In this document: in pieces, positions 23,978 through 31,285 of the stretch
How the letters are laid out: the number at the start of each line of letters is the position of its first letter
How positions within the stretch are numbered: position 1 is the stretch's first letter
DNA from: an uncultured Prevotella sp.
Lineage (GTDB): Bacteria; Bacteroidota; Bacteroidia; Bacteroidales; Bacteroidaceae
Direction of reading: 5' to 3'
Assembly (NCBI GenBank): GCA_905233165.1
Contig: CAJODL010000001.1
Coordinates: 499,927 to 563,926, forward strand
Length of the DNA: 64,000 bases
The notes under the pieces: generated by a model
What the model saw: the letters and a program-made list of their open reading frames with translations, nothing else
The model's database searches: none
What the model was told of the DNA's origin: nothing
Position numbers and translations under genes: made by a program

Positions 23978-24655
23978 ATGAGTATATTAGATAAAGACAG
24001 GAAACACTTATGGGCAAAATCTGGTAACAGATGTGCAATATGTAGGCAAGAACTATTTCATTCTAACAAAAACAATGAAGATTTCAACATTGGAGAGGAA
24101 TGTCATATTGTCAGTAGCCAATTGAATGGGCCACGTCATATTGATTATTATCAGGATTATGATTCCTATGACAACTTAATTCTTCTATGTCGTAACCATC
24201 ATAAAGAGATAGATGATCAAAGTAATATTTCCATTTATACAAAAGAAAAACTCCATCAGATTAAGGACAAGCATGAAAAATGGGTGAGTGATAGTTTGAT
24301 GGCAAATATTCCTCAAAAAGGAATAGAAGTTCCGATATTATTTGGGAATGAACTGTTTAATATATTAAGTTCATCATCAGGATTATCTCCTAATAATGAT
24401 GACTATAATAATGAAGAAGAAGCAGAATATATAGCTAATATTTGGCAAATGCTGTCGGATTATATTGATATAATACCAGATTTAGCAGTATATGACCAAA
24501 AGAAACTTGAATTTGATCTACATAAATTACTCAATGAGATGTCTGAAAAGGGATATTTCTTATATGGTAAAGTTGTAACGGCTCCTGTTAAGTTTATGAA
24601 TAACACGGAAAAATTGCCCATAGCGTTATTATATATTAAATCTATTTCAAATTAA
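23978..24655 (+). CDS. HNH endonuclease-domain protein
   Basis: Predicted nuclease of 225 aa. The N-terminal HNH finger has CAIC (Cys19, Cys22), the first His in ECHIVS (His43), Asn66 in DNLILL and CRNHHKEID (Cys71, His74, His75). The C-terminal ~110 residues are acidic and unrecognised. ATG 23978 is chosen over an upstream TTG at 23969. The next gene begins on the base after the stop codon, so the nuclease and a membrane protein form a tight pair, an arrangement seen in many phage-defence modules. The defensive role is inference. Confidence 0.75.
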   Translation: MSILDKDRKHLWAKSGNRCAICRQELFHSNKNNEDFNIGEECHIVSSQLNGPRHIDYYQDYDSYDNLILLCRNHHKEIDDQSNISIYTKEKLHQIKDKHEKWVSDSLMANIPQKGIEVPILFGNELFNILSSSSGLSPNNDDYNNEEEAEYIANIWQMLSDYIDIIPDLAVYDQKKLEFDLHKLLNEMSEKGYFLYGKVVTAPVKFMNNTEKLPIALLYIKSISN

Positions 24656-25294
24656 ATGAAAACGAAGATTGCTTTTATTTTGTCATTAATTTCCTTTGTT
24701 GGAGTGTTGTCTGTTTGGGGACTTTGGATATTTGGAAGTATGGAATTATCTGTAGTTTCATTAGATTCTTTCGTAGGAGTAATTGTTGCCTTGCTTGCCA
24801 TCATTTTTACTGTAATAATAGGATTACAGATTGTAAATGCTATTGACGTTCGAGAAAAGATGTCGGAATTTGAAAAGAGACAATTGGCAATGTTGGACAA
24901 TGAGAAAAAACTCATTGAAAATGATAGGCTTCATATGATGGAAGCATACAATTTACAAGCGGGAATAAGTGAGGGAAATGCAGAAACATATTACACAAGA
25001 GGGCAATATATTGAAGCTTTTGCCTTTTATCATACAGCTTTGCATTATGCAATTCTTGCAGACCAGAAAAAACAATTGAATCGTGTGAATCAGTTACAAT
25101 CGATAGTTCAACTCATTACGACGATGCCTATTGTTAATTTCTCGCTCCTTGCACAACAAATCAATGCAGATATGGATGGAATAAGAAAAACAACATCCTA
25201 CAGAAATTGTTTGTCAGAGATTTATGAACAAACAATGCAAGCATTTTGGCTAAAAATGAAGATGTTAGGATTAACAGCTGAGGATAAGCATTAA
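24656..25294 (+). CDS. Two-helix membrane protein with coiled coil, 212 aa
   Basis: Two N-terminal membrane helices (about 5-27 and 39-61) are followed by a charged helical stretch (about 66-98, DVREKMSEFEKRQLAMLDNE) that could be a coiled coil. A helical-repeat-like cytosolic part follows (YYTRGQYIEAFAFYHTALHY, TPR-like). No catalytic motif is seen. It starts directly after the HNH stop codon with no intergenic base. Confidence 0.7.
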   Translation: MKTKIAFILSLISFVGVLSVWGLWIFGSMELSVVSLDSFVGVIVALLAIIFTVIIGLQIVNAIDVREKMSEFEKRQLAMLDNEKKLIENDRLHMMEAYNLQAGISEGNAETYYTRGQYIEAFAFYHTALHYAILADQKKQLNRVNQLQSIVQLITTMPIVNFSLLAQQINADMDGIRKTTSYRNCLSEIYEQTMQAFWLKMKMLGLTAEDKH

Positions 25295-25366
25295 ATTGGT
25301 TAATTATGTTTATATGTTAACTAATATAGAGACATCTTGAATAACATGTGTAATTTTGTAAACAAT

Positions 25367-26890
25367 ATGGACTCAAATACAATAAACGAAACATTGCTGA
25401 AAGGCGAACGAGTAATGCTGGAATGCAAGAAAGCAAAGGCTGAGGTGCCGAAGTCAATTTGGCAGACGTATTCGGCTTTTGCCAATACTATTGGCGGAAT
25501 GATTCTTCTTGGTGTGGATGAAGACTTGCAAGAGAAGGACGTTAGTAAGCGATTCCAAATAATTGGCGTGGATGAACCGCTAAAGATCGTTACAGACTTT
25601 TGGAATACCCTTAACAGCGACAAGGTGAATGAGAATATCCTTGTAGACAGCGATGTGGAAGTGGTAAATGTGGATGGGGCACAGATTGTATGTATCCATG
25701 TTCCTCAGGCAGATTGGAGAGCAAAGCCAATCTATCTGAATAGCAATGTATATAAAGGTACGTATAGACGTAACAATGAAGGAGACTATCACTGTACCGA
25801 GGCTCAGGTAAAGGCTATGATTCGTGACTCTAATGCAGATGGTAACGATAGCATTCTGATAGAGTATTATGGCATGGATGATATTGATTCTGATTCCTTG
25901 CGTCAGTATCGCACAGAGTTCAGACAGGAGAATAGTACCCATGTCTGGAATCAGGTTGACGATAAGACTTTCCTTAGAAATCTTGGTGGTTACGCCGAGG
26001 ATAGACAAACTGGCAAGGAGGGTTTGACATTGGCAGGACTGATGATGTTTGGTAAGGGTCTTGCCATCAGAGACAGGTTCTCGAACTTCCGTATGGACTA
26101 TCTGGATATGAGTCATCTGGTGGGTGATGAACGTTATCATGATCGTCTGACATACGACGGACTTTGGGAGAATAACTTGTACCAGTTCTTCCGCATTGTA
26201 TCGCCAAAGGTTCAGTTTGACCTACCAAGACCGTTCAAATTGGAAAAAGGAGGGAAAAGGAACGATGATACACCACAGCATGAGGCAGTACGTGAAGCTT
26301 TTACCAATGCCATTATCCACTGCGACCTGATGGCGGATGCTGGTATTCTGAGGATAGAGAAGCATGATGACCGTCTCTGCTTCCGCAATCCAGGACTGCT
26401 GAAGTTGCCTGTAGAGGCCATCTATCGAGGAGGAAATTCGAAGGCCCGCAATCCGAAGATTCAGAATATGCTTCGTATGATTGGGTTTGGTGAGAATGTT
26501 GGTTCTGGATTCCCAAAGATTATAGCAGCATGGAAGGAAACGAACTGGGGCGAACCGAAACTGCTGAACAAATTGGACATAGATGAAGTAGAACTGGTTT
26601 TACCTGTGCCTTTTCTTAAAGCAAATTCTGATATTGCACCTGTAATTGCACCTGTAAATGCACCTGTAAATGCACCTGTAAAACTTAATAAAACACAGAT
26701 AGCCATTGTTAATGCAATCATAAACGACAAAAGTGCCACATATGATGACCTATCTGTTATAGTAGGAATTCATCGTACAACTGTTATGCGTAATATTAGA
26801 ACATTAAAGGAACAAGGTGTTATTAGACGTGTAGGTGAGGATAAGAATGGATACTGGGAAGTGCTATTAGACATTAAAAATGTTGATTAG
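25367..26890 (+). CDS. AlbA_2/Schlafen-type ATP-binding regulator with winged helix
   Basis: 507-aa protein of the AlbA_2 (AAA_4) family, usually annotated as a putative transcriptional regulator or RecG-like ATP-binding protein. The N-terminal AlbA_2 domain (about 10-135) has MLECKKAKAEVPKSIWQTYS and AFANTIGGMILLGVDED. A GHKL-like part near 300-400 has HEAVREAFTNAIIHCD and GFGENVGSGFPKI. A Pro/Ala linker (APVIAPVNAPVNAPVK), encoded by four 12-bp repeats, joins a C-terminal winged helix (YDDLSVIVGIHRTTVMRNI). TAATTTTG at 25351-25358 lies 8 bp before ATG 25367, suggesting a near-leaderless transcript. Confidence 0.85.
   Translation: MDSNTINETLLKGERVMLECKKAKAEVPKSIWQTYSAFANTIGGMILLGVDEDLQEKDVSKRFQIIGVDEPLKIVTDFWNTLNSDKVNENILVDSDVEVVNVDGAQIVCIHVPQADWRAKPIYLNSNVYKGTYRRNNEGDYHCTEAQVKAMIRDSNADGNDSILIEYYGMDDIDSDSLRQYRTEFRQENSTHVWNQVDDKTFLRNLGGYAEDRQTGKEGLTLAGLMMFGKGLAIRDRFSNFRMDYLDMSHLVGDERYHDRLTYDGLWENNLYQFFRIVSPKVQFDLPRPFKLEKGGKRNDDTPQHEAVREAFTNAIIHCDLMADAGILRIEKHDDRLCFRNPGLLKLPVEAIYRGGNSKARNPKIQNMLRMIGFGENVGSGFPKIIAAWKETNWGEPKLLNKLDIDEVELVLPVPFLKANSDIAPVIAPVNAPVNAPVKLNKTQIAIVNAIINDKSATYDDLSVIVGIHRTTVMRNIRTLKEQGVIRRVGEDKNGYWEVLLDIKNVD
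26636..26683 (+). repeat. Four 12-bp tandem repeats encoding a Pro-Ala linker
   Basis: GCACCTGTAATT, GCACCTGTAAAT x2, GCACCTGTAAAA in exact phase. As 12 is a multiple of 3, unit gain or loss would only change linker length. Confidence 0.85.
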
Positions 26891-26901
26891 CATGTCTTAT
26901 A

Positions 26902-26926
26902 CACCCAAAATCTTGGGGTGCGTTTT
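26902..26926. terminator. Probable terminator after the AlbA_2 gene
   Basis: CACCCAA and TTGGGGTG form a stem with a short loop and one bulge, followed by CGTTTT. It lies between the AlbA_2 gene and the convergent remnant. Confidence 0.5.
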
Positions 26927-27218
26927 AAGTTGGTATAGCATAACGATTGGTTACGTATAGGGAAATCTTTTCGAAGATGCCGTCTTCCTTGAGACGGATT
27001 AGTTTGCGATTGATGACCTTCAGGCCTATATTCTCAATTATCATGGTATAGAGCAACTGCTGGATGGTATAGAGGCAGAGATCTTGCTCTACGAGATTGC
27101 CATAGAACTCTCGGAGGTTTTTGCCGAAACGGAGGTTAAACTCGCTCTCAAGACATTTGTCGGTTTTGTTGTCGAAGATTACAAAGCCAGCTATTTCAAA
27201 AAATAAGTTTTTCGCGTT
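26925..27218 (-). pseudogene. 5'-truncated gene remnant, 98 codons
   Basis: A continuous minus-strand frame of 97 residues has protein-like composition (VIFDNKTDKCLESEFNLRFG, YTIQQLLYTMIIENIGLKVI). It is open back to an in-frame stop at 27219-27221 and has no usable ATG at its start. It looks like the C-terminal end of a lost gene. The family was not recognised. It abuts the repeat-rich region and the symmetrical inverted element, so it may be debris of an inserted element. Confidence 0.45.
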
Positions 27219-27221
27219 TTA

Positions 27222-27424
27222 CCCCTCACCCTATGATTTAAAGTTTAGAGTTTATAGTGTATAGTCAGTTATAAAGTTTAGAGTGGAGAGTAATTAGTTT
27301 AGTGGCTTAGTAGGTTAGTGGCGAATGAAAGAATGAAGAAATGAAAGAATGAAGAAATGGTCAACTTATTCAGTACACTACAAAGTGTAATTTGAAGATT
27401 TTTTTTGTGGAGAATTTCCGTTTT
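27222..27424. other. AT-rich repeat-containing spacer
   Basis: No gene. It contains loosely repeated AGTTTAGAG-like words, and at 27324-27355 two perfect tandem copies of a 16-bp unit (AATGAAAGAATGAAGA). Confidence 0.6.
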
Positions 27425-27940
27425 ACCTACATAACTACATAAAAACACGCAAAAGCATTGTATATAAATAAGTTACGAAATTTTTCACCTACATTATAAC
27501 TACATTCTAACTACACAACAACTACATGCTAACTACATAAAAACAGCATTATAGTTACTTTTTGACAGGGGTGTAGCAGATTTTTGACTACGATGTAGCA
27601 GATTTTCTATTACTATGATGCGTCATAATTCTCTAGAGAATTTACCAACTCCCTAGTAGGGGAAATTTTGTTGCATAGTTATGTAGGCGCAAAATTCTCT
27701 AGAGAATTTCCAAACAGGTATTAGGGGGAAATTTTGTTACTCCCAAATAGCGTTTTTGTTCCCTCCTTATGGAGATGTTTTTTTGCTGGATAATGGAATG
27801 ATTTTGCCTGATTTATGCAGAAATCATGTAGTTACTATGTAGTTAACATGTAGTTATTGTGTAGTTATTATGTAGGTCAGTATATCACCTATAGTATTAT
27901 ATATCAATAAGATAAACGTGTTTTGTGTAGTTATGTATGT
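27425..27940. repeat. 516-bp symmetrical inverted element with 11-bp iteron arrays
   Basis: Left array: five boxes ACCTACAT or AACTACAT/C starting at 27487, 27498, 27509, 27520 and 27531 (pitch 11). Right array: reverse-complement boxes ATGTAGTT, GTGTAGTT or ATGTAGGT starting at 27826, 27837, 27848, 27859 and 27870 (pitch 11). Outer paired boxes followed by A-rich CACG lie at 27425-27449 and, inverted, at 27917-27940, separated from the inner arrays by 37 and 39 bp. The 287-bp core holds two copies of a perfect palindrome and two TGTAGCAGATTTT copies 22 bp apart. No coding frame was found inside. Possible roles are a replication or transfer origin, a recombination site, or a non-autonomous mobile element. 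Confidence 0.75.
27627..27737. repeat. Two 46-bp direct repeats headed by a perfect palindrome
   Basis: AATTCTCTAGAGAATT, a perfect 16-bp palindrome, occurs at 27627-27642 and 27693-27708. Each copy is followed at the same distance by GGGGAAATTTTGTT. The copies start 66 bp apart, six times the 11-bp pitch of the flanking arrays. Confidence 0.8.
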
Positions 27941-27977
27941 AAATCTGTATTTTTTTAAATAAGTTTTTTGCATTTCC

Positions 27978-29036
27978 CTACTCCTTCAACCTCATGAGGG
28001 CGAGGCCGATGGCTATCCAGATTATCTCCCTTACGCGGCAGATGATGCTGACAAAGATGCCAAGGGCGGCTGACAGGCCGAGGGCGGCGATAGAGAGTAC
28101 AAAACCGCCTTCCTGAACACCAAGCTGCATGGGGAGAAAGCCGATGAGATTGGCGAAAAGCGTCGTGAGGGCAAGTATCAGGATAGAGTGGAGGAAGGTG
28201 AGCAGAATGCCGCTGAAACCGCCTCCGCAATCGATGCCGAACAATAGGAGCATAAAGAGTATCTCTGTTGCCTGAACTATGCGTGAGAGATATTCTAAGA
28301 GCAGGCTGTTATAAAAGGCTTTCTTGTCCTGACTGAAGAGTGCCGCTATCTGGGTATCAACATTGTGCAAAGCTTCCTCGTGATTAGTGTAAAAGCGTGT
28401 GCTCCAATTTTTCAGGCCCGGAATATGTCCTATCCATCTTATTACATTGACTACAAGGCCGTTGCGATAGCCTTTGGAGAAGAGATAGAAGGCTATGAGG
28501 CAGAAGACTATGATGATGCCCATAGTGATGCCGATGACTGGGGTCATAGGAACATCTCCTATGGCAGCAAGGGCGAAATAAAGGAATACGGAGGTGAACC
28601 ACAGCCAGAAATGGGCAAAGATATGCATCATGGCATAGAGTATGACGGATGATGAAGCATGCTGCTTCGAGATGTCGCGTGACAGCTCCATGATGCGATA
28701 AGGCTCGCCACCAAGTCCTCCGACAGGAGTGGCATAGTTGAGGGCATAGCCTGTCACAGTGAGCCGGAAGATGCGCCAGAAGCCGGGCAGCTTCTCATAT
28801 TTCTCGATATCATCGGCACTTCGCATCACTCCGCGCATCACTTCACGCCACGCAAGGCCATTGATGCCATAGATGATAATCCAAACGCCAAGGATGGGGA
28901 TGAGCCAATAACCAGCATGACAAAGATGCTCCCACAGTTCGATGAAACTGACATCGAATGTCAGCATCATGACAACTACGGCAACTACGCCAATGATAAA
29001 AAAGAGGTCATTTAATCGCTTCTTCGTCCAAGTCAT
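27978..29036 (-). CDS. Lysylphosphatidylglycerol-synthase TM-region (YbhN/UPF0104) protein
   Basis: Polytopic inner-membrane protein of 352 aa with about eight hydrophobic segments, related to the flippase-like membrane part of MprF and to YbhN. It contains NYATPVGGLGGEPYRIMELS, the conserved PxGGxGxE-type motif. ATG 29036 is chosen because it overlaps the stop of the upstream CDP-alcohol phosphatidyltransferase gene (ATGA), so the two are coupled. A role in moving or modifying a membrane lipid made by the neighbour is inferred. Confidence 0.82.
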   Translation of the reverse strand: MTWTKKRLNDLFFIIGVVAVVVMMLTFDVSFIELWEHLCHAGYWLIPILGVWIIIYGINGLAWREVMRGVMRSADDIEKYEKLPGFWRIFRLTVTGYALNYATPVGGLGGEPYRIMELSRDISKQHASSSVILYAMMHIFAHFWLWFTSVFLYFALAAIGDVPMTPVIGITMGIIIVFCLIAFYLFSKGYRNGLVVNVIRWIGHIPGLKNWSTRFYTNHEEALHNVDTQIAALFSQDKKAFYNSLLLEYLSRIVQATEILFMLLLFGIDCGGGFSGILLTFLHSILILALTTLFANLIGFLPMQLGVQEGGFVLSIAALGLSAALGIFVSIICRVREIIWIAIGLALMRLKE

Positions 29037-30022
29037 AGTTTTGCTGCTAAACGTTTGCTGAATGCTTCGTGGCGATGTTGCACATATGCTGTCAGGAGGC
29101 CCATGCCGACTATCTCCCATACAAAGTTGAGGGCTGGCACATCGAGCAGGCAGAACATAAAGAAGAAGGCTGCACGGAAATTGAAGGTGAGGAGTCCGTT
29201 CCACTTTATCAGGGCAAGTGACTCTTTGTGGAATTCCTCACGGATGGCGCTCGGAATCTTGCTTATGCCACCATATTTCTGTGTTGCCAAAGCTACAAAA
29301 TTCTGAAATTCAGGAGTGGCTTTCTCTTGCTTTACGGTATAGTCGATGTAAGACTTCTGAAAGGCTATCTCTGCCCATGAAGCCTTCTTGTCCTGCAGTT
29401 CCTTGAGCTTCTGACGCTGTATGTCGGAATGGTCGAGCTCACTACCTTCTTCACCTTTCAGGAAGAGTAGGTGTACCTGTATGTAATAGTCCGCTACTCG
29501 CTGCTGTCCGCCCATACCTTGGAAACCAGAGATAAAGGAGAGTATCAGGACAATGCCTGTGGCAATGAGGGCGTTCTGCTCATTGTTCTCTATTCCCAAG
29601 AAAGAAAACTCTATGTCATGATGCAGGTAGAACCTGTATACGATGCACAGATAGATGGGGATAAACCACACAAAACCAGCCATTCCATCGAGAATTCTGC
29701 CTATAGGACTCTTCTTTCCTGTAAGGCGTGCCAACTGGCCGTCAACACAATCGAAGATGTCGGCCCACATCAGCAGAATGACACCAATGAGGTTTATCAG
29801 CAGACCTGTTGTGCCATTATAGTAAAAAGAGGTCTGAGCAAAGAAGTAAGCACTTATAACACCAATAATCATCGACCAGATGGTGACGGTATTGGGATGA
29901 ATATCAAATACTGCAAACAGACGAGCTATCTGATAACACAAGGGACGAATGACATGAAGATCGAGCCAGTCTTCCGTCTCTATTGACTTGAGGGAGGCTT
30001 GGTAGCCTTGTTTTTGTTCCAT
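29033..30022 (-). CDS. CDP-alcohol phosphatidyltransferase family protein
   Basis: Membrane enzyme family that transfers a phosphatidyl or similar group from a CDP-activated donor to an alcohol; 329 aa, several helices. The signature DCVDGQLAR, eight residues, then GRILDGMAG matches DxxDGxxAR...GxxxDxxxD except that the fourth Asp, usually the catalytic base, is Gly. A cytosolic insertion of about 90 charged residues (LKGEEGSELDHSDIQRQKLK) splits the membrane part. A -7 box TACCTTTG lies at 30038-30031 on the minus strand. The substrate is unknown. Confidence 0.83.
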   Translation of the reverse strand: MEQKQGYQASLKSIETEDWLDLHVIRPLCYQIARLFAVFDIHPNTVTIWSMIIGVISAYFFAQTSFYYNGTTGLLINLIGVILLMWADIFDCVDGQLARLTGKKSPIGRILDGMAGFVWFIPIYLCIVYRFYLHHDIEFSFLGIENNEQNALIATGIVLILSFISGFQGMGGQQRVADYYIQVHLLFLKGEEGSELDHSDIQRQKLKELQDKKASWAEIAFQKSYIDYTVKQEKATPEFQNFVALATQKYGGISKIPSAIREEFHKESLALIKWNGLLTFNFRAAFFFMFCLLDVPALNFVWEIVGMGLLTAYVQHRHEAFSKRLAAKL

Positions 30023-30046
30023 ACGGGGTGCAAAGGTAGGAAAAAT

Positions 30047-30074
30047 AATTAAGAATTAGGAATTGGGAATTAAG
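30047..30074. repeat. Period-7 array upstream of the CDP-alcohol phosphatidyltransferase gene
   Basis: AATTAAG, AATTAGG, AATTGGG, AATTAAG in exact phase, just behind the minus-strand -7 box, where the -33 region would lie. Confidence 0.75.
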
Positions 30075-30203
30075 AAATTCGTGTTTTTGTGTCGAAATGA
30101 TACTAAAATAACATAAAAACGATAAAAACTTTATGTTTTTAGCTCGCGATTTAAGATTTTTTTTGTAATTTTGCGCCCAAATGTGTAAAATTAGAATAAT
30201 AAC

Positions 30204-31241
30204 ATGAATTTTCTTGACAGAAACGAATTTAATTTCTCACCTTCTCAGAAGGTCCTGGATGCGATAAAGAATTTCGATCCAATGCAGTTGTGCTTCTATA
30301 CCCGCATTTATGACGAGGGTAAGAAGAGCATTTTCTCTGTACGTCTCAGCGAGATATATGGTGTGCCGGAAGAACAGGTGCTGCTTGGCTATGGTGGTGA
30401 AGACATCTTGAAGAATGCTGTTCACTACTATCTTTCTACTGGTGGCAACAACACCATTATGATACCAGAGTTCTCTTGGTGGTACTACAACCGTATTGCT
30501 GGAGAATGTGGCGGTACATTCGAGATGTATCCTCTCTATGAGCGTGAGGACACTTTTGCCTATGATGTTGATGAACTTATCGCTTTGACCAACAAGATAC
30601 ATCCTCGTATGTTGCTCCTGGCATCTCCTAATAACCCAACAGGAAACTGCCTGAGCCCAGAGGAGATAGGTAAGATAATGGAGAATATTCCTAATGACAC
30701 AATGGTTCTCGTGGACGAGGCTTATGCGTCATTCATCACAAAGGATACTGCATATATCGCTCCATTGGTAAACAAATATCAGAACCTCATAATTTCTCGC
30801 ACCTTGAGTAAGTTCTATGGCTTGCCAGGCTTGCGTATGGGATTCGGTTTCATGGGCAAAGGACATGAGGGCTTCCTCAACTATGCCAACAAATACCTCG
30901 GCTACAACCGCTTCTCTGAGGCTGTTGCTATGGCAGCAATAGACAGCGATGACCACTATCGTAAGGTGGCAGAGGATATGGAATGGGACAGACAGCTGTT
31001 CAAGAAGGAACTGGGCGACATCCCTGGCTTCAAGGTGTTCAAGAGTGTTGCTAACTTTATTTTGGTAAGATATCCTGTGGCTATCAAGGAGCGTCTGCAG
31101 AAGGCTATGGCTGAGCAGGACTACAAGATTAAGTTTATGGGCGACAAGGGCTTGGAAGACTGCCTGCGCATCACTCTGGGCCGTCGTGAGCAGATACAGG
31201 TTGTGGTTGACACAATCAAGAAAATAGCGCTCGGCAATTGA
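30204..31241 (+). CDS. HisC-like class I/II aminotransferase
   Basis: PLP-dependent aminotransferase of 345 aa, fold type I. Recognisable parts are VLLGYGGEDILKNAV (PLP phosphate region), LASPNNPTGNCL, VLVDEAYASF, the Schiff-base lysine in SRTLSKFYGLPGLRMGFG, and the C-terminal Arg in LRITLGRREQ. This is the histidinol-phosphate aminotransferase subfamily, but no his genes are adjacent and the same fold includes CobD-type decarboxylases, so the substrate is open. A -7 box TAATTTTG lies at 30166-30173. The gene is divergent from the lipid genes and 44 bp upstream of nqrA. Confidence 0.82.
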   Translation: MNFLDRNEFNFSPSQKVLDAIKNFDPMQLCFYTRIYDEGKKSIFSVRLSEIYGVPEEQVLLGYGGEDILKNAVHYYLSTGGNNTIMIPEFSWWYYNRIAGECGGTFEMYPLYEREDTFAYDVDELIALTNKIHPRMLLLASPNNPTGNCLSPEEIGKIMENIPNDTMVLVDEAYASFITKDTAYIAPLVNKYQNLIISRTLSKFYGLPGLRMGFGFMGKGHEGFLNYANKYLGYNRFSEAVAMAAIDSDDHYRKVAEDMEWDRQLFKKELGDIPGFKVFKSVANFILVRYPVAIKERLQKAMAEQDYKIKFMGDKGLEDCLRITLGRREQIQVVVDTIKKIALGN

Positions 31242-31285
31242 AATTGACAATTAAATAATTATAAAGGCGAATAGTAGTTTGTTTT

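Noticed and set aside
25580..26140. Minus-strand open frame of 186 codons opposite the AlbA_2 gene
   Set aside because: Antisense shadow; composition and lack of domain signature indicate chance.
27487..27538. CRISPR array
   Set aside because: Repeats are 8 bp with 3-bp spacers, far too short, and no cas genes are near.
27425..27940. Chromosomal replication origin
   Set aside because: No DnaA-box-like TTATCCACA cluster and no dnaA, dnaN or similar genes nearby; plasmid- or element-type origin remains possible and is kept under findings.
29471..29986. Plus-strand open frame of 171 codons opposite the CDP-alcohol phosphatidyltransferase gene
   Set aside because: Complement of a gene with the family signature; not a separate gene.
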